The translations under genes were made by a program, and so were the position numbers. The notes under the pieces are model-generated. The model ran no database searches. It had not been told where the DNA came from and worked only from the letters and a program-made list of their open reading frames with translations. From contig CP000053.1 in NCBI GenBank assembly GCA_000012145.1, positions 372,001 to 436,000 on the forward strand: a stretch of 64,000 bases of DNA, in the 5' to 3' direction. The first letter of the stretch is position 1; every line of letters starts with the position of its first letter. Of this stretch, positions 21,033 through 30,866 are shown in pieces. The stretch comes from Rickettsia felis URRWXCal2. Lineage in GTDB: Bacteria; Pseudomonadota; Alphaproteobacteria; Rickettsiales; Rickettsiaceae.

Positions 21033-22613
21033 GTGGCTAAAGAAATAGATATAAATAAATTATTAGCACAAGAAAATAATGCTTTAAATACTATATTAAG
21101 CCAAGTAAATGAATTATGCGAACAAAATAAGAAGTTGCAAGGTTTAATCGAAATACAAAATGAAACTAAAGAACTAGAAAAAGAACATAATAGATCGTTG
21201 CCTTGGTTTAAAAGACTTGTAAAAACAGTTTCTAATGTAAAGTATATTTTTGTAAAAAGTGAAGAACAGTTAACAAATGAAGCAATAAAGTATAATAACA
21301 AAATATTAAAAGATATTGATAATAAGATATATAATATAGCGGAAAAATCTGCACCTTTAAAGCAAGAATTACAAGAAGAAATCGAAAAAAATTTTAAGGA
21401 TTTAACAAAGAAAGATTTATCTAAAGAACAAAGAGAAAGATTATCGGAAGTATATTTTAGTTATAAGAGTAAACCTGAAAGATTTTCAGCTCTAAATATG
21501 ACAAATCCCTTACAATTTATTAAGGCTGAAGAACTAGAGAAACAATATAATTCTTTAAATGCTACAAAACAAAACATCCAAAATTTAATATCCGAGAATT
21601 CTAATATCAAAGAACTTAAGGAAATACAAAAACAGGTTGCTGAAATTAGGGAAGAAATACCTTATACATTTTTTGAAAAATTAAATAATATTTGGCAAAA
21701 TGTTAAAAATGTTTTTGTAAATAATAGTGAGCAGGTTTTAGCAAAAAACAAAGAAAGTAATACTAGAGCAATTAGAAAGATTGATGAACAATTATATAAA
21801 ACGAAGCATAAATTTGAGGAATTAATTGAAAATAAAGAAAGAAATATTAATGATATAATTGCAAAGTTACCTGACAATGAGGAGTTACAAAAGATAGTAA
21901 GTAATCTTGCAAATCATATGACTTCAAAAAAGGAGCCAATATTAACCACCTCGTCCATAGCTAAACCTTTGGAAAATAATGTAACACCACCGCCTCCTTT
22001 AACGAAAAATAACATTCCGCCACCACCGCCGCCACCTCCTTTATCGAAAAATAACATTCTGCCGCCACCACCACCGCCTATGCCTACTATGGCTCCGGCT
22101 CAGACTGAGACATTATCTAAACCTGTAGGAGTTACTACTACGGTTAAAAAGCTGGAAAATCAACCACGTCCTTCTATAGATACTTCTGATTTAATGAGAG
22201 AAATAGCAGGCCCAAAAAATCTAAGAAAAGTTGAAAAAACGGATGTTAAGACACAAGATTCTAGAGACTTATTGCTGCAGTCTATAAGAGGTGAACACAA
22301 ACTAAGAAAAGTTGAGTTTGATCCTAATACAGGAAAACCGGTTGCACATTCGCATAGTAAGCCTGCTCAGAATGTTAGCAAACCTAATGGAGTTGCATCA
22401 ATTTTAGCACGAAGAGTTGCTATGGAGATGAGTGATAGTAGTAGCAGTAGTGGCAGTGAAAGCGATAGTGGTAACTGGAGTGATGCTAGTGTTAATAGCA
22501 ATAAACCAAAGGCTCTAAAAACTAGAGGAGAACGAGATGCTAAAACGACTACGCATGCTCAAAAAATTCTAAGTAATAGGAGTTCACAAAAACCATCATT
22601 TGTTAGAAGTTAA
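21033..22613 (+). CDS. rickA: RickA, Arp2/3-activating actin nucleation protein
   Basis: About 526 residues. RickA is a surface WASP-like protein that activates host Arp2/3 during early actin motility of Rickettsia. The N-terminal half is helical (KEIDINKLLAQENNALN...). A proline-rich tract lies at about 318-352. Two WH2-like actin-binding motifs follow, SDLMREIAGPKNLRKV (about 384) and RDLLLQSIRGEHKLRKV (about 410), then a central/acidic region with SSSSSGSESDSGNWSD. No signal peptide is seen. I chose GTG at 21033 because AGGTG at 21022-21026 is well spaced; the GTG at 21024 lacks a Shine-Dalgarno. Confidence 0.95.
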   Translation: MAKEIDINKLLAQENNALNTILSQVNELCEQNKKLQGLIEIQNETKELEKEHNRSLPWFKRLVKTVSNVKYIFVKSEEQLTNEAIKYNNKILKDIDNKIYNIAEKSAPLKQELQEEIEKNFKDLTKKDLSKEQRERLSEVYFSYKSKPERFSALNMTNPLQFIKAEELEKQYNSLNATKQNIQNLISENSNIKELKEIQKQVAEIREEIPYTFFEKLNNIWQNVKNVFVNNSEQVLAKNKESNTRAIRKIDEQLYKTKHKFEELIENKERNINDIIAKLPDNEELQKIVSNLANHMTSKKEPILTTSSIAKPLENNVTPPPPLTKNNIPPPPPPPPLSKNNILPPPPPPMPTMAPAQTETLSKPVGVTTTVKKLENQPRPSIDTSDLMREIAGPKNLRKVEKTDVKTQDSRDLLLQSIRGEHKLRKVEFDPNTGKPVAHSHSKPAQNVSKPNGVASILARRVAMEMSDSSSSSGSESDSGNWSDASVNSNKPKALKTRGERDAKTTTHAQKILSNRSSQKPSFVRS

Positions 22614-22669
22614 TTAAGATATTATTTCTTTGCGTAGGTTGCAGGCTTTGTTGCGTGGATACCTAAGCC

Positions 22670-22852
22670 GTCATTGCGAGGAGCCGTAGGCCTTGTTGCA
22701 TGGCTCAAAAAACCGGCTCTATGTCATTCCCGCGGAAGCGGGAAGGAAGTAAAAACCTTGTTTTTTTAGGTTTATTTTATCAATTAATAGTAATTTTATA
22801 GCAGTATTAAAGTTATTTTTTGGATTCCCGCTTCTGCGGGAATGACATAAAA
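22670..22852. repeat. Composite repeats downstream of rickA
   Basis: A partial cgtcattgcgaggagccgta element is followed by cttgttgcatggctc and then a complete 'tcattcccgc' palindrome (tcattcccgcggaagcggg to cccgcttctgcgggaatga). No gene is present between 22614 and 22864. Confidence 0.85.
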
Positions 22853-22864
22853 CACCATATAAAT

Positions 22865-23443
22865 CTATCCTTTAAACTTCTTAGTTACTTCAACTATTCT
22901 TTTACCAAATAAATTAGCAGTTTTTAAATCGCCCACGGTAGGAGTAATATCAGGAGAGGATTTGTGGTTAGATTGCGTCATAAGTCCTGACCAGCTACCT
23001 AAGCGGTTAATTTTATCCGGATCAGGCATCTCATGATCGGCAAAATTGGGGGCAGCTTCAGCTTGTCCAACCCAAATCATACAATGCTGCATAGCGAAGT
23101 GAAATAGCTGCTGAATACTGCATAACTTATCGCCTGAATAAGAAGCGGAATTAGTAAAAGCTGCTGTTATTTTATCTTTCCATTTTTGCTCGGCCCATTT
23201 TGCCGAGGTAGAATCCATAAATGTTTTAAACGGACCGGCTAAGCTACCCATATAGGTTGGGACTCCAAAAACGATAGCATCCGCATTATCTAATAAATCC
23301 CAATCTATATTATCAGGTTTGTCTTTATTTATTGGTATAATAGAAACATTTGCTCCTGCTTCTTTTACGCTCTTGTGTAGTTCTTCAGCTACTTTTGCAG
23401 TATGACCGTACCCGCTATAATATACGATAGCTACTTTAACCAT
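22865..23443 (-). CDS. wrbA: Flavodoxin-type NAD(P)H:quinone oxidoreductase, WrbA family
   Basis: A 192-residue flavodoxin-fold protein. The FMN phosphate loop is VYYSGYGHTAKVAEEL, and FGVPTYMGSLAGPFKTFMD and FTNSASYSGD are the other flavin-contact segments typical of WrbA. Such enzymes reduce quinones by two electrons and limit redox cycling. The start at 23443 (MVKVAIVYY) is preceded by GGAG at good spacing; a longer frame begins four codons earlier. Confidence 0.92.
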   Translation of the reverse strand: MVKVAIVYYSGYGHTAKVAEELHKSVKEAGANVSIIPINKDKPDNIDWDLLDNADAIVFGVPTYMGSLAGPFKTFMDSTSAKWAEQKWKDKITAAFTNSASYSGDKLCSIQQLFHFAMQHCMIWVGQAEAAPNFADHEMPDPDKINRLGSWSGLMTQSNHKSSPDITPTVGDLKTANLFGKRIVEVTKKFKG

Positions 23444-23474
23444 TTTATTCTCCATATAAATATTACAACTAAAT

Positions 23475-23578
23475 CGTCATTGCGAGCAGCCGTAGGCTGC
23501 GTGGCAATCTGATGAAATAATAACAAACTCCTGAGATTGCTTCGTCAATTTACTATTGTAAATTTCCTCGCAATGACG
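23475..23578. repeat. 'cattgcgag' family palindromic repeat
   Basis: Starts cgtcattgcgagcagccgta and ends cctcgcaatgacg. It is almost the same as the copy at 52417-52517. It separates wrbA from scoB. Confidence 0.9.
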
Positions 23579-23611
23579 TCTAAACTACTGATATACGAAA
23601 CCACACCTCTC

Positions 23612-24247
23612 CTATAAGCCTACAATAAACTCGGCTTCAGTTTTAGACTTTATTTCTTCAATAGTAACATCGTCAGCCTTTCTAACTAATATCATTTCAT
23701 CTTTATCAATATCAAAAATTCCAAGATCGGTAATTATTCTGTTAACTACTTTTTTACCTGTTAACGGAAAGCTGCATTCTTTTAATAATTTAGCACCGCC
23801 GTCTTTTGCGTTATGTTCCATTATAATAACTACTCTTTTGGTGTTAGCGACCAAATCCATAGCTCCTCCCATACCTTTAACCATTTTACCCGGGATAGTC
23901 CAGTTGGCAAGATCGCCTTTTTGTGAGACTTGCATAGCACCTAAAATAGTTAAATCGACATGCGAACCTCTAATCATCCCAAATGAAAAGCTACTATCGA
24001 AATAGCTGCTTTCAGGAATAGCAGTAATAGTTTGCTTACCGGCATTAATTAAATCAGGGTCTTCTTCACCTTTATACGGAAAAGGTCCCATACCAAGCAT
24101 ACCGTTCTCGCTTTGAAATATTACATTCACTCCTTTAGGTATATAATTTGCTACATGCGTAGGCATACCTATACCAAGATTGACATATAATCCGTCTTTA
24201 AGTTCCTCTGCGGTTATCTGATAAATTTCTTCTTTGCTCCAAGCCAT
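23612..24247 (-). CDS. scoB: 3-oxoacid CoA-transferase subunit B
   Basis: A 211-residue subunit of succinyl-CoA:3-ketoacid CoA-transferase (family I). The catalytic glutamate motif is in FQSENGMLGMGPFP; GSHVDLTILGAMQVS and WTIPGKMVKGMGGAMDLV are further family hallmarks. Together with subunit A it moves CoA between succinate and acetoacetate. It starts 3 bp after the scoA stop, so the two form an operon. Confidence 0.95.
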   Translation of the reverse strand: MAWSKEEIYQITAEELKDGLYVNLGIGMPTHVANYIPKGVNVIFQSENGMLGMGPFPYKGEEDPDLINAGKQTITAIPESSYFDSSFSFGMIRGSHVDLTILGAMQVSQKGDLANWTIPGKMVKGMGGAMDLVANTKRVVIIMEHNAKDGGAKLLKECSFPLTGKKVVNRIITDLGIFDIDKDEMILVRKADDVTIEEIKSKTEAEFIVGL

Positions 24248-24250
24248 ATC

Positions 24251-24949
24251 TTATTTTTCCCTGACGGTTAATTGCTCAATACGTTTCTCATATTTTTCAC
24301 CTATTATTAATCGCTGTATGAAAATATTAGGTGTGTGTATATTGTTAGGGTCAAGTTCTCCTACCTCAACTATTTCCTCTACTTCACAAACTGTAACTTT
24401 AGCGGCACCTGCCATGGCTGCATTAAAATTTCGTGCAGTTTTATTGTAAATCACGTTGCCGCTTTTATCAGCTTTAAAGCCTTTAATAATAGCAAGATCG
24501 GCTTGCAACGCTGTTTCCATGATATATTTTTCGCCGTTAAACTCCTTTGTTTCTTTACCTTCTTCGACTATTGTACCTATACCTGTTTTAGTATAAAAAG
24601 CCGGAATTCCCATGCAACCAGCTCTAATTCGTTCAGCTAAAGTTCCTTGTGGGTTTAATTCAAGCTCAAGTACTTTATCAAGATATTGTTGCTCAAAAAT
24701 CTTATTTTCTCCGACATACGAAGAAATCATTTTTTTTATTTGTTTAGTTTGAAGAAGAAGCCCAAGTCCGAAATTATCAACACCGCAATTATTGCTTATA
24801 ATCGTTAAATTTTGAACATTGCTGTTAAGAAGTGCATTTATTAAATTTTCAGGAATACCGCATAGACCGAATCCGCCCGACATTATAGTCATGCCGTCAT
24901 AAAGAAGTCCTTCAAGAGCAGCTTCAGCCGAAGGATAGATTTTATTCAT
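24251..24949 (-). CDS. scoA: 3-oxoacid CoA-transferase subunit A
   Basis: A 232-residue subunit with the CoA-binding glycine motif [15 protein letters not shown] near the N-terminus, then [11 protein letters not shown] and [13 protein letters not shown], all typical of the alpha subunit. It is the first gene of the scoAB pair. Length and frame are normal. Confidence 0.95.
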   Translation of the reverse strand: MNKIYPSAEAALEGLLYDGMTIMSGGFGLCGIPENLINALLNSNVQNLTIISNNCGVDNFGLGLLLQTKQIKKMISSYVGENKIFEQQYLDKVLELELNPQGTLAERIRAGCMGIPAFYTKTGIGTIVEEGKETKEFNGEKYIMETALQADLAIIKGFKADKSGNVIYNKTARNFNAAMAGAAKVTVCEVEEIVEVGELDPNNIHTPNIFIQRLIIGEKYEKRIEQLTVREK

Positions 24950-25106
24950 AAATTTAAAATTATTTAATATCTATTATTTAAGAAATTAGGAGGATTTTCA
25001 AAAGAAGTCAAGGACATACACAAGTTTGGTATATTAAAAAAATACTTTACAAATTTAAAATAGTATATATTGTAGCTACTTATGATTGATAAAAATTAAT
25101 GATACT

Positions 25107-26311
25107 ATGAAATTAAATAAATTAAATTTAACTATTGCTGCTTGTCTTTTATATTCATCATCAGTATTAGCAACTGCATCAAATATTGATGACGATATGA
25201 CAATTCAAGAAAATTCTAAAAAAAATTATAGCTATGTAATTACTTATGATAAAGATATGTCCTCAAGAACAAGTAGTGATGCTGCTATGTCATTGATTGA
25301 AGGTTATCGTCAATTAGATGATGCTATGTTTGCCGATTCAGATAATATAGCTATGAAAATCTTAAGTTATATTACAAGATTTACTGCTACATCTTGGATT
25401 ATGGTAGGTAATCATGAAATAGGAGGTCATGGAGCAAGAGCAAGAGAATTTGACTTAAAAGTAACAAAATATGAAGTAGATCCTTTTGAGGGTACAACAT
25501 ATTTTAAAACTAAAGATTTTAATTCTTTGCAAATTCATAAGCAAATTGCTATAGATACAGGTGGGATTCAAGCAAGCTATTTGTTATCTGAAAATATTAA
25601 AGATAGATATATGACAATTAACAAAATTAATCCTACTTATGGTATAGGTTATTTATGGACAAGACTAGATCAAGCAAGTTATATTTTTAGTACTAAGTTT
25701 GACGGTAAAGATAAAGACGGTAATGATATAAATGCATATGTAAAAGCGATTAACTCCATATACGGTAAAAATTATATTACTAAAAATAAAATTCGTTCAT
25801 ATGCTTATTTAGATTTATTTGATCCGTTTTTAGTTTATTCAGGTTATTCATTTGTAATGAATACTAACTTAAATGATATTCCGATGATTGAATTAGGACC
25901 GGTTAAATATTACCTGCGACTAGAGCAATACTTGCTCCATATGGTTTAGAGCGTGGTTTAGTTAACCATTTTGTTGTTGATAATAAATATATTCAAGTTA
26001 ATATTAATTACGGCAAAAATCAGAAATTTAAGTCTTACGGTGTTGGAGTTAAAGCTAATAACTTAGTCACATTTGATTTTGTCGGTTTAGGTTTAGAAGC
26101 AGCATTTTGGAATCAGCCTAAAATGTTAACCGCTACTCCTTTAAAAGAGAGCTGTAAGCAAGGCGGACTTGGGGCAGTTAATTTTGAGCTTAGCTTAAAT
26201 GAAACATTTAAGATAGTCGGCTCAGGCGGTTACAAAACAGCCGGATTTATCGAAGGTATGCCTTTAAAATCTTCAGCTATTCTTAGAGCAGGACTAAAAT
26301 TAGATTTATAA
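25107..26311 (+). pseudogene. Exported protein with an HEXXH motif, frameshifted
   Basis: The product starts with a signal peptide (MKLNKLNLTIAACLLYSSS, probable cleavage near VLATA). About residue 105 it has NHEIGGHGARAREF, an HEXXH motif like those of zinc metallopeptidases. The frame is lost near 25917, at the GPVKYYL position; the other frame continues as AILAPYGLERGLVNHF and runs to a stop at 26311 through beta-rich, glycine-rich sequence (VGSGGYKTAGFIEGMP) that may be a barrel-like domain. One base lost near 25917 explains the break. I do not recognise a named family, and enzymatic function is only suggested by the motif. Confidence 0.75.
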
Positions 26312-26324
26312 GCATTGCAAAAAA

Positions 26325-26458
26325 CGTCATTGCGAAGCAGTATTGCCTGCGTGGACCGGTTTTTCCGTCATTGCGAGCGAACGTAGGGAGCGTGGCAATC
26401 TCAGGAGTTTTGCCTGAGGTTGCTTCGTCAATTACTTTGTAATTTCCTCGCAATGACG
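26325..26458. repeat. Tandem or nested 'cattgcgag' repeats
   Basis: A fragment starting cgtcattgcgaagcagtatt precedes a complete element starting cgtcattgcgagcgaacgta and ending cctcgcaatgacgg. It lies between convergent genes. Confidence 0.87.
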
Positions 26459-26470
26459 GCTTTAGTATAT

Positions 26471-27097
26471 TTATTCCGGATGACTTTCTGAATCCCCTGT
26501 AATATCTACTTGTGTTTCGCTGGCGAGGTATTGCTTAAAAAATCCACCATGGTAGAGTTTTTCATCTCTTTGACATATAAAATCTTTAATTGCTCTTCCT
26601 TTCTCCATAGCTATATTAAATGCCTCTTGATCTAAGTTAATATAGCTTAACAGATTCTTTACTATTTCTATATTTCCTGTTTTCAACCCTTCATAAAGGT
26701 ATTTATTATCATCTTTAATGTCATTACCTGTTAAGCGGAATAATAACGATACAAAAGTTTGAGTCCCTGTTATTTCTTGAGATTGGATACAATCTGTTAA
26801 AGCTTTGTATATAATAGAGGAGTGTGATTGTTCTGAGGGTAAACATATCTTAGTAAGAAAAGCTAGGGAGGTGATAGGAGCAAGTTTAGCGATTTTTATA
26901 AGGCTTTTTTCATCTAATATTATATTAAAGTTAGGCTGTATACTTGACATATTGATAAAATCAATCATTTCAAACATTAATTTTTTAAAATCTTCTACAT
27001 TATCTTCATCCAATGCTTTTTGGAAATTACTTCCTAATTCTTTAGCTGTATTCTGTAATAATACAGGATCTAAATTTTCTTGTTGATTAGTTAACAT
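26471..27097 (-). CDS. Hypothetical helical protein, possible degenerate ankyrin-like repeats
   Basis: About 208 residues from MLTNQQENLD. The start is fixed by GGAGG six bases upstream of the ATG at 27097; an earlier ATG at 27109 overlaps that Shine-Dalgarno. The segment YLYEGLKTGNIEIVKNLLSYINL looks like one ankyrin-type helix pair, and the rest is helical repeats without a clear family. There is no signal peptide or membrane segment. Confidence 0.7.
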   Translation of the reverse strand: MLTNQQENLDPVLLQNTAKELGSNFQKALDEDNVEDFKKLMFEMIDFINMSSIQPNFNIILDEKSLIKIAKLAPITSLAFLTKICLPSEQSHSSIIYKALTDCIQSQEITGTQTFVSLLFRLTGNDIKDDNKYLYEGLKTGNIEIVKNLLSYINLDQEAFNIAMEKGRAIKDFICQRDEKLYHGGFFKQYLASETQVDITGDSESHPE

Positions 27098-27216
27098 ATT
27101 AACCTCCATTTAATTTTTTTGTAAAATAGCAAAAAAATATAATCATGTAAACAAAAAATTCTTATTAATTTTCTTAGCAAAATAATTTAGAATATCTTGA
27201 TTTATCAGAAGTGTAT

Positions 27217-29334
27217 ATGCTCTCTATTTTAGAAAAATTTTTATTTGCTCCTGTAAAAACGTTCATCAATATACGTGAAGATACCGTCTCGGCTCTTAAG
27301 AGGCTCGGTATTGACAATATTCGTGATTTACTGTTTTATCTACCGGTTTCATATCAAAATAAAATATTATCGCCTAATTTAACTGGAGTTAGAGACGGCG
27401 AAATAATCCAAACGGAAGTCGTAATTGAGAGCGTTAATTTACCGAAAAAAGGTAATCAGCCTTTAAAGATTACGGCTAGCAATGATACTGGTTCGTTGTT
27501 ATTAGTGTTTTTTCATAGGCCTCCACCGTTTATTTTTAATAAGCTGAAAGTTGGTACTTCTCATATTATTAGCGGTAAAGTACAATTTTTTGATCATTAC
27601 TTACAGATTTCGCATCCTGAATTTGTTACGAATCCTAAACTCGCAAAAGAAATAGAGCCGATTTATTCCCTGACATATTTACTTAGTAACAAGCAGCTAT
27701 ATTCATATATCATAAAAGCGATGGATATCTTTGAAGAGAAGTGCAAGGGGCTTGAAGATAAGGAGGTAAAGGATTATTTGGATGAGGTATTGCAGAGTTT
27801 GAAAATGTTGCACTCTTTATGTCATTCCCGCCCCTTATGTCATTCCCGCGTAGGCGGGAATCCGGAAAAAATGGATCCCGCGGTCTGGCCGCGGGATGAC
27901 ACCGTGGCTGCCAAAAAACAACTAGCCGCCAAAGAACTCATCGCTAATCAAATATCTCTTTTAAATGTACGCACGCAAATTGCCGGAAAACAAGGTAATA
28001 TTTACCCTAAAGCTGCCGGCATTCAAGCAAATATATTAAATGAGTTAGGGTTTGAACTAACTTCCTATCAAAAGCAGGTTATAGAAGAAATAGAACTTGA
28101 GCAAAGCGATAAAGTAGAAATGATGAGATTGTTGCAAGGTGACGTCGGCTCAGGTAAGACTTTGGTAGCTTTGCTTACGATGGTAAATACGGTGGAAGCA
28201 GGGTTTCAAGCAACGCTTATGGCTCCAACCGATTTGCTTGCCAATCAGCATTATGAGTTTTTTGTTAAAGCTTTAAAAAATACTAATATAAGAGTCGGAT
28301 TACTTACAGGTAAAATACTGGGGGCAGCTCGTAAAAATATTATGATACAACTTGAAAACGGTGAGATTGATATATTAGTCGGTACTCACGCGTTATTTCA
28401 AGAGAAAGTAAGTTTTAAGAAGCTAGGTTATATAGTGATTGATGAGCAGCATAGATTTGGAGTGCAGCAGCGTTTGAATCTAATAAATAAAGGAGTAAAT
28501 CCCGATGTTTTAGTTATGACTGCAACACCGATTCCTCGGAGTCTTGCACTTACTATGTTTGGTGATATGACTATCTCAAAGCTAATGGGTAAGCCGAAAA
28601 ATCGTTTGCCTATCGCTACGAACACCATGTCAGTTAATAAGATAGAACATATTATCGAAGCGATAAATAAGAAGCTTGTAGCAGGTGAGCGAGTATATTG
28701 GATATGTCCATTGATAGAGCAGGGAGAGAAAGAAGGGCCGGAAGAGGATGGTTTATTAATGGATGTGATGAATCGTTTTGATTCGATTGAAAATATTTAC
28801 CGAGGTTATGTCGGTATTATTCACGGTAAGATGAAGAACGAGCAGAAAGACCAAATAATGAAGCAGTTTAAGGAAGGTGAAATTAAGATATTAGTTGCAA
28901 CAACTGTTATTGAAGTCGGAATAGACGTACCTGAAGCAACTTTAATTGTTATCGAAAACGCTGAGCAGTTTGGTCTCGCTCAGCTTCATCAGCTTAGAGG
29001 TAGAGTAGGGCGAGGCTCTTTGCAGTCATATTGTATATTGCTCTATAATCCTAAAAGGCTTGGAAAAGTTGCACGAGGTAGGTTTGAGATAATGAAACAA
29101 ACTAATGATGGGTTTTATATCGCTGAGCAGGATTTAAAACTTCGAGGTAGCGGTGAGATTTTAGGAGTAAAACAAAGTGGTGAAATGGAGTTTTTCTTTG
29201 CTGATTTGGCGAAAGATTATGATCTATTACTTAAAGCTCATAAATTTGCAGAAATAGGTTCAAAAGGTAATTTAAATTTTGTTAACTTTCAGATAAAGCT
29301 TTTTGCCAAATCGCAAGTAAGTGAGCTGGTTTAA
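27217..29334 (+). CDS. recG: ATP-dependent DNA helicase RecG with an in-frame repeat insertion
   Basis: About 705 residues. RecG remodels stalled forks and Holliday junctions. The wedge domain is N-terminal; Walker A is QGDVGSGKTLVALL, the DEXH box is VIDEQHRFGVQQR, and MTATPIPRSLALTMFGDM and QLHQLRGRVGRG complete the helicase set. Residues about 202-228 (FMSF-free segment reading CHSRVGGNPEKMDPAVW) come from a palindromic repeat inserted between the wedge and helicase domains without breaking the frame. The ATG at 27217 is chosen over the GTG two codons earlier; neither has a strong Shine-Dalgarno. Confidence 0.96.
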   Translation: MLSILEKFLFAPVKTFINIREDTVSALKRLGIDNIRDLLFYLPVSYQNKILSPNLTGVRDGEIIQTEVVIESVNLPKKGNQPLKITASNDTGSLLLVFFHRPPPFIFNKLKVGTSHIISGKVQFFDHYLQISHPEFVTNPKLAKEIEPIYSLTYLLSNKQLYSYIIKAMDIFEEKCKGLEDKEVKDYLDEVLQSLKMLHSLCHSRPLCHSRVGGNPEKMDPAVWPRDDTVAAKKQLAAKELIANQISLLNVRTQIAGKQGNIYPKAAGIQANILNELGFELTSYQKQVIEEIELEQSDKVEMMRLLQGDVGSGKTLVALLTMVNTVEAGFQATLMAPTDLLANQHYEFFVKALKNTNIRVGLLTGKILGAARKNIMIQLENGEIDILVGTHALFQEKVSFKKLGYIVIDEQHRFGVQQRLNLINKGVNPDVLVMTATPIPRSLALTMFGDMTISKLMGKPKNRLPIATNTMSVNKIEHIIEAINKKLVAGERVYWICPLIEQGEKEGPEEDGLLMDVMNRFDSIENIYRGYVGIIHGKMKNEQKDQIMKQFKEGEIKILVATTVIEVGIDVPEATLIVIENAEQFGLAQLHQLRGRVGRGSLQSYCILLYNPKRLGKVARGRFEIMKQTNDGFYIAEQDLKLRGSGEILGVKQSGEMEFFFADLAKDYDLLLKAHKFAEIGSKGNLNFVNFQIKLFAKSQVSELV
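27820..27902 (+). repeat. 'tcattcccgc' repeat inside recG
   Basis: Contains tcattcccgcgtaggcggga and the hairpin cccgcggtctggccgcggg. It is translated as part of RecG with no stop codon. Confidence 0.85.
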
Positions 29335-29355
29335 TTTAAATATGTCACTGTTTGG

Positions 29356-29526
29356 CATTGTTGTATGGCTTCCTAATCGTCATTGCGAGCGACCGTAGGG
29401 AGCACGGCAATCCAGCTAAAATAATAAAAAAATTCTGATTTACAGAATTTTTTACTGGATTGCTTCGTCAAATTACTATGTAATTCTTCTCGCAATGACA
29501 GAAAAACCGAGCCATGCAACAAGGCT
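29356..29526. repeat. Nested repeats downstream of recG
   Basis: An outer pair ttgttgtatggctt and gagccatgcaacaag encloses a complete 'cattgcgag' palindrome (29378-29500). The remainder of the gap up to 29570 holds no feature I can see. Confidence 0.85.
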
Positions 29527-29569
29527 GGCTTGACCACGATATCTAAAAAACTACTATTAGTATTATTTC

Positions 29570-30137
29570 CTATTCTTGATCTGATGGGGCTGATGGCATT
29601 TCTCCAATTGCTTCTAGCTCTTGTGTAGGATATCCCGTGTTAGAATTATAGTAAACCGAATTGTAATCTGGTGGTGAATCTAAATTTACTAAAGATTAGG
29701 TTTCTATTTTATTAAGATCATAAAGCTCTGCTATTTTATTATGAAGAATTTTTGAAACTTTTTGATCCTTTGTTGCAGCAGCAATCTCATAAATTGTATG
29801 ACCGCTATTATTAGGTATTAAAGGAAATAATTTAAAATCAGTTTCTACTTTTGCCTTGCTAAAATAATTTTTTAGTAGAGGAGTATTTTGTGATTGAAGT
29901 ATATTCATTAAAACTGAATTTCCTTCGGCGTCCTTATAATTAAGATTAAGTTGACCTGATGAAAGTAGTAGTTTTGCAGTTTTGTAAGAATTATTTTGTA
30001 ATGAAGTTTTGAAAGCTTCATCTAGAGGTATTATTTACAGCATTATAAGCCCGTATAGTAGTAGCTAAATCGTATTTATAAGTAAATTTACTAAAAATGC
30101 TTTTTGGTGTTGCTGTTAGTACGCGGAGTATTGGCAT
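29570..30137 (-). pseudogene. Ankyrin-repeat protein remnant with two frameshifts
   Basis: On the minus strand the frame opens at 30137 (MPILRVLTATPKSIFSKF), shifts near 30030, continues as DEAFKTSLQNNSYKTAKLLL, then NYKDAEGNSVLMNILQSQN and NNSGHTIYEIAAATKDQ, and shifts again near 29700 to end SDQE and a stop at 29570. The D-x-x-G-N-S-x-L-M spacing is ankyrin-like. Two indels make it inactive. Confidence 0.7.
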
Positions 30138-30319
30138 AATTTAATCCATTAATATTGTTTAATATTCATATAGCTTACATATTAAAAATTTTTAATATGT
30201 AAATAAGCCTTAGTAATATACATATAATGGATTTAAATGTCAATTAATTAGTTTTTATCTTTGCTATTTATAAAAAATATCTATTGATTTTTGTACGCTA
30301 ATGGCGTACCATTACTTTT

Positions 30320-30676
30320 ATGAACAAAAAACTTATTACAGTTATTGAGCTGCCTGAATTTCAAAAATTTGCTAAGGCTTTTTTGAATGAAAAAGAATAC
30401 ACAGAAATAGTAAATTATATTGCTGCTAATCCTGAGCAGGGGGATATTGTGGGGCGGAATAAGAAAATTGAGGTTTGCTCTCGGTAGTAATAATAAAGGA
30501 AAAAGTGGCGGTATGAGGATAATTTATTTTTCCATAATGAAAATATGCCGGTATTTTTAATAACCGGTTTTATAAAAAGTAAAGTAGAAAACATTAGTCA
30601 GGATAGTTGTAATAAATTAAAAATACTCAGTGAAGAGCTGATAAAATTATATATGAGTAGAGGTAAAAATGAATAA
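30320..30676 (+). pseudogene. RelE/HigB-type toxin gene with two frameshifts
   Basis: Starts MNKKLITVIELPEFQKFAK, continues after a shift near 30453 as RKLRFALGSNNKGKSGGMRI and after a second near 30530 as HNENMPVFLITGFIKSKVE, ending GKNE with a stop at 30674-30676. The order RKLRFA...GGMRIIYF and the L-x-x-F-x-K-S end are typical of RelE/HigB mRNA interferases. The stop overlaps the antitoxin ATG by 8 bp, the standard toxin-antitoxin layout. The two frameshifts imply an inactive toxin. Confidence 0.75.
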
Positions 30677-30866
30677 TAAAAAACTTAATCAAACAGAGGA
30701 AAGTATATTAATAGGAATGCAAGAAGCATTATCATATGCTAAAGGTAAACTAAAAGTAAAAAAGCATAGCATTTCATTACCTGATGTTGATGTTCATGAG
30801 GCAAGAGAAAAATTGCAGTTAACCGGCTTTGTTCGGAAGGGTATTAAAAGCATCTATAAAGTATAG
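30669..30866 (+). pseudogene. HigA-type antitoxin truncated by an IS element
   Basis: The first 52 residues (NNKKLNQTEESILIGMQEAL, then SLPDVDVHEAREKLQLT) look like the N-terminus of a HigA/RelB-type antitoxin that would continue into a helix-turn-helix. At 30825 the coding sequence runs into the inverted repeat of an IS, so the last residues (GFVRKGIKSIYKV) are IS-encoded and the DNA-binding domain is missing. Confidence 0.7.
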
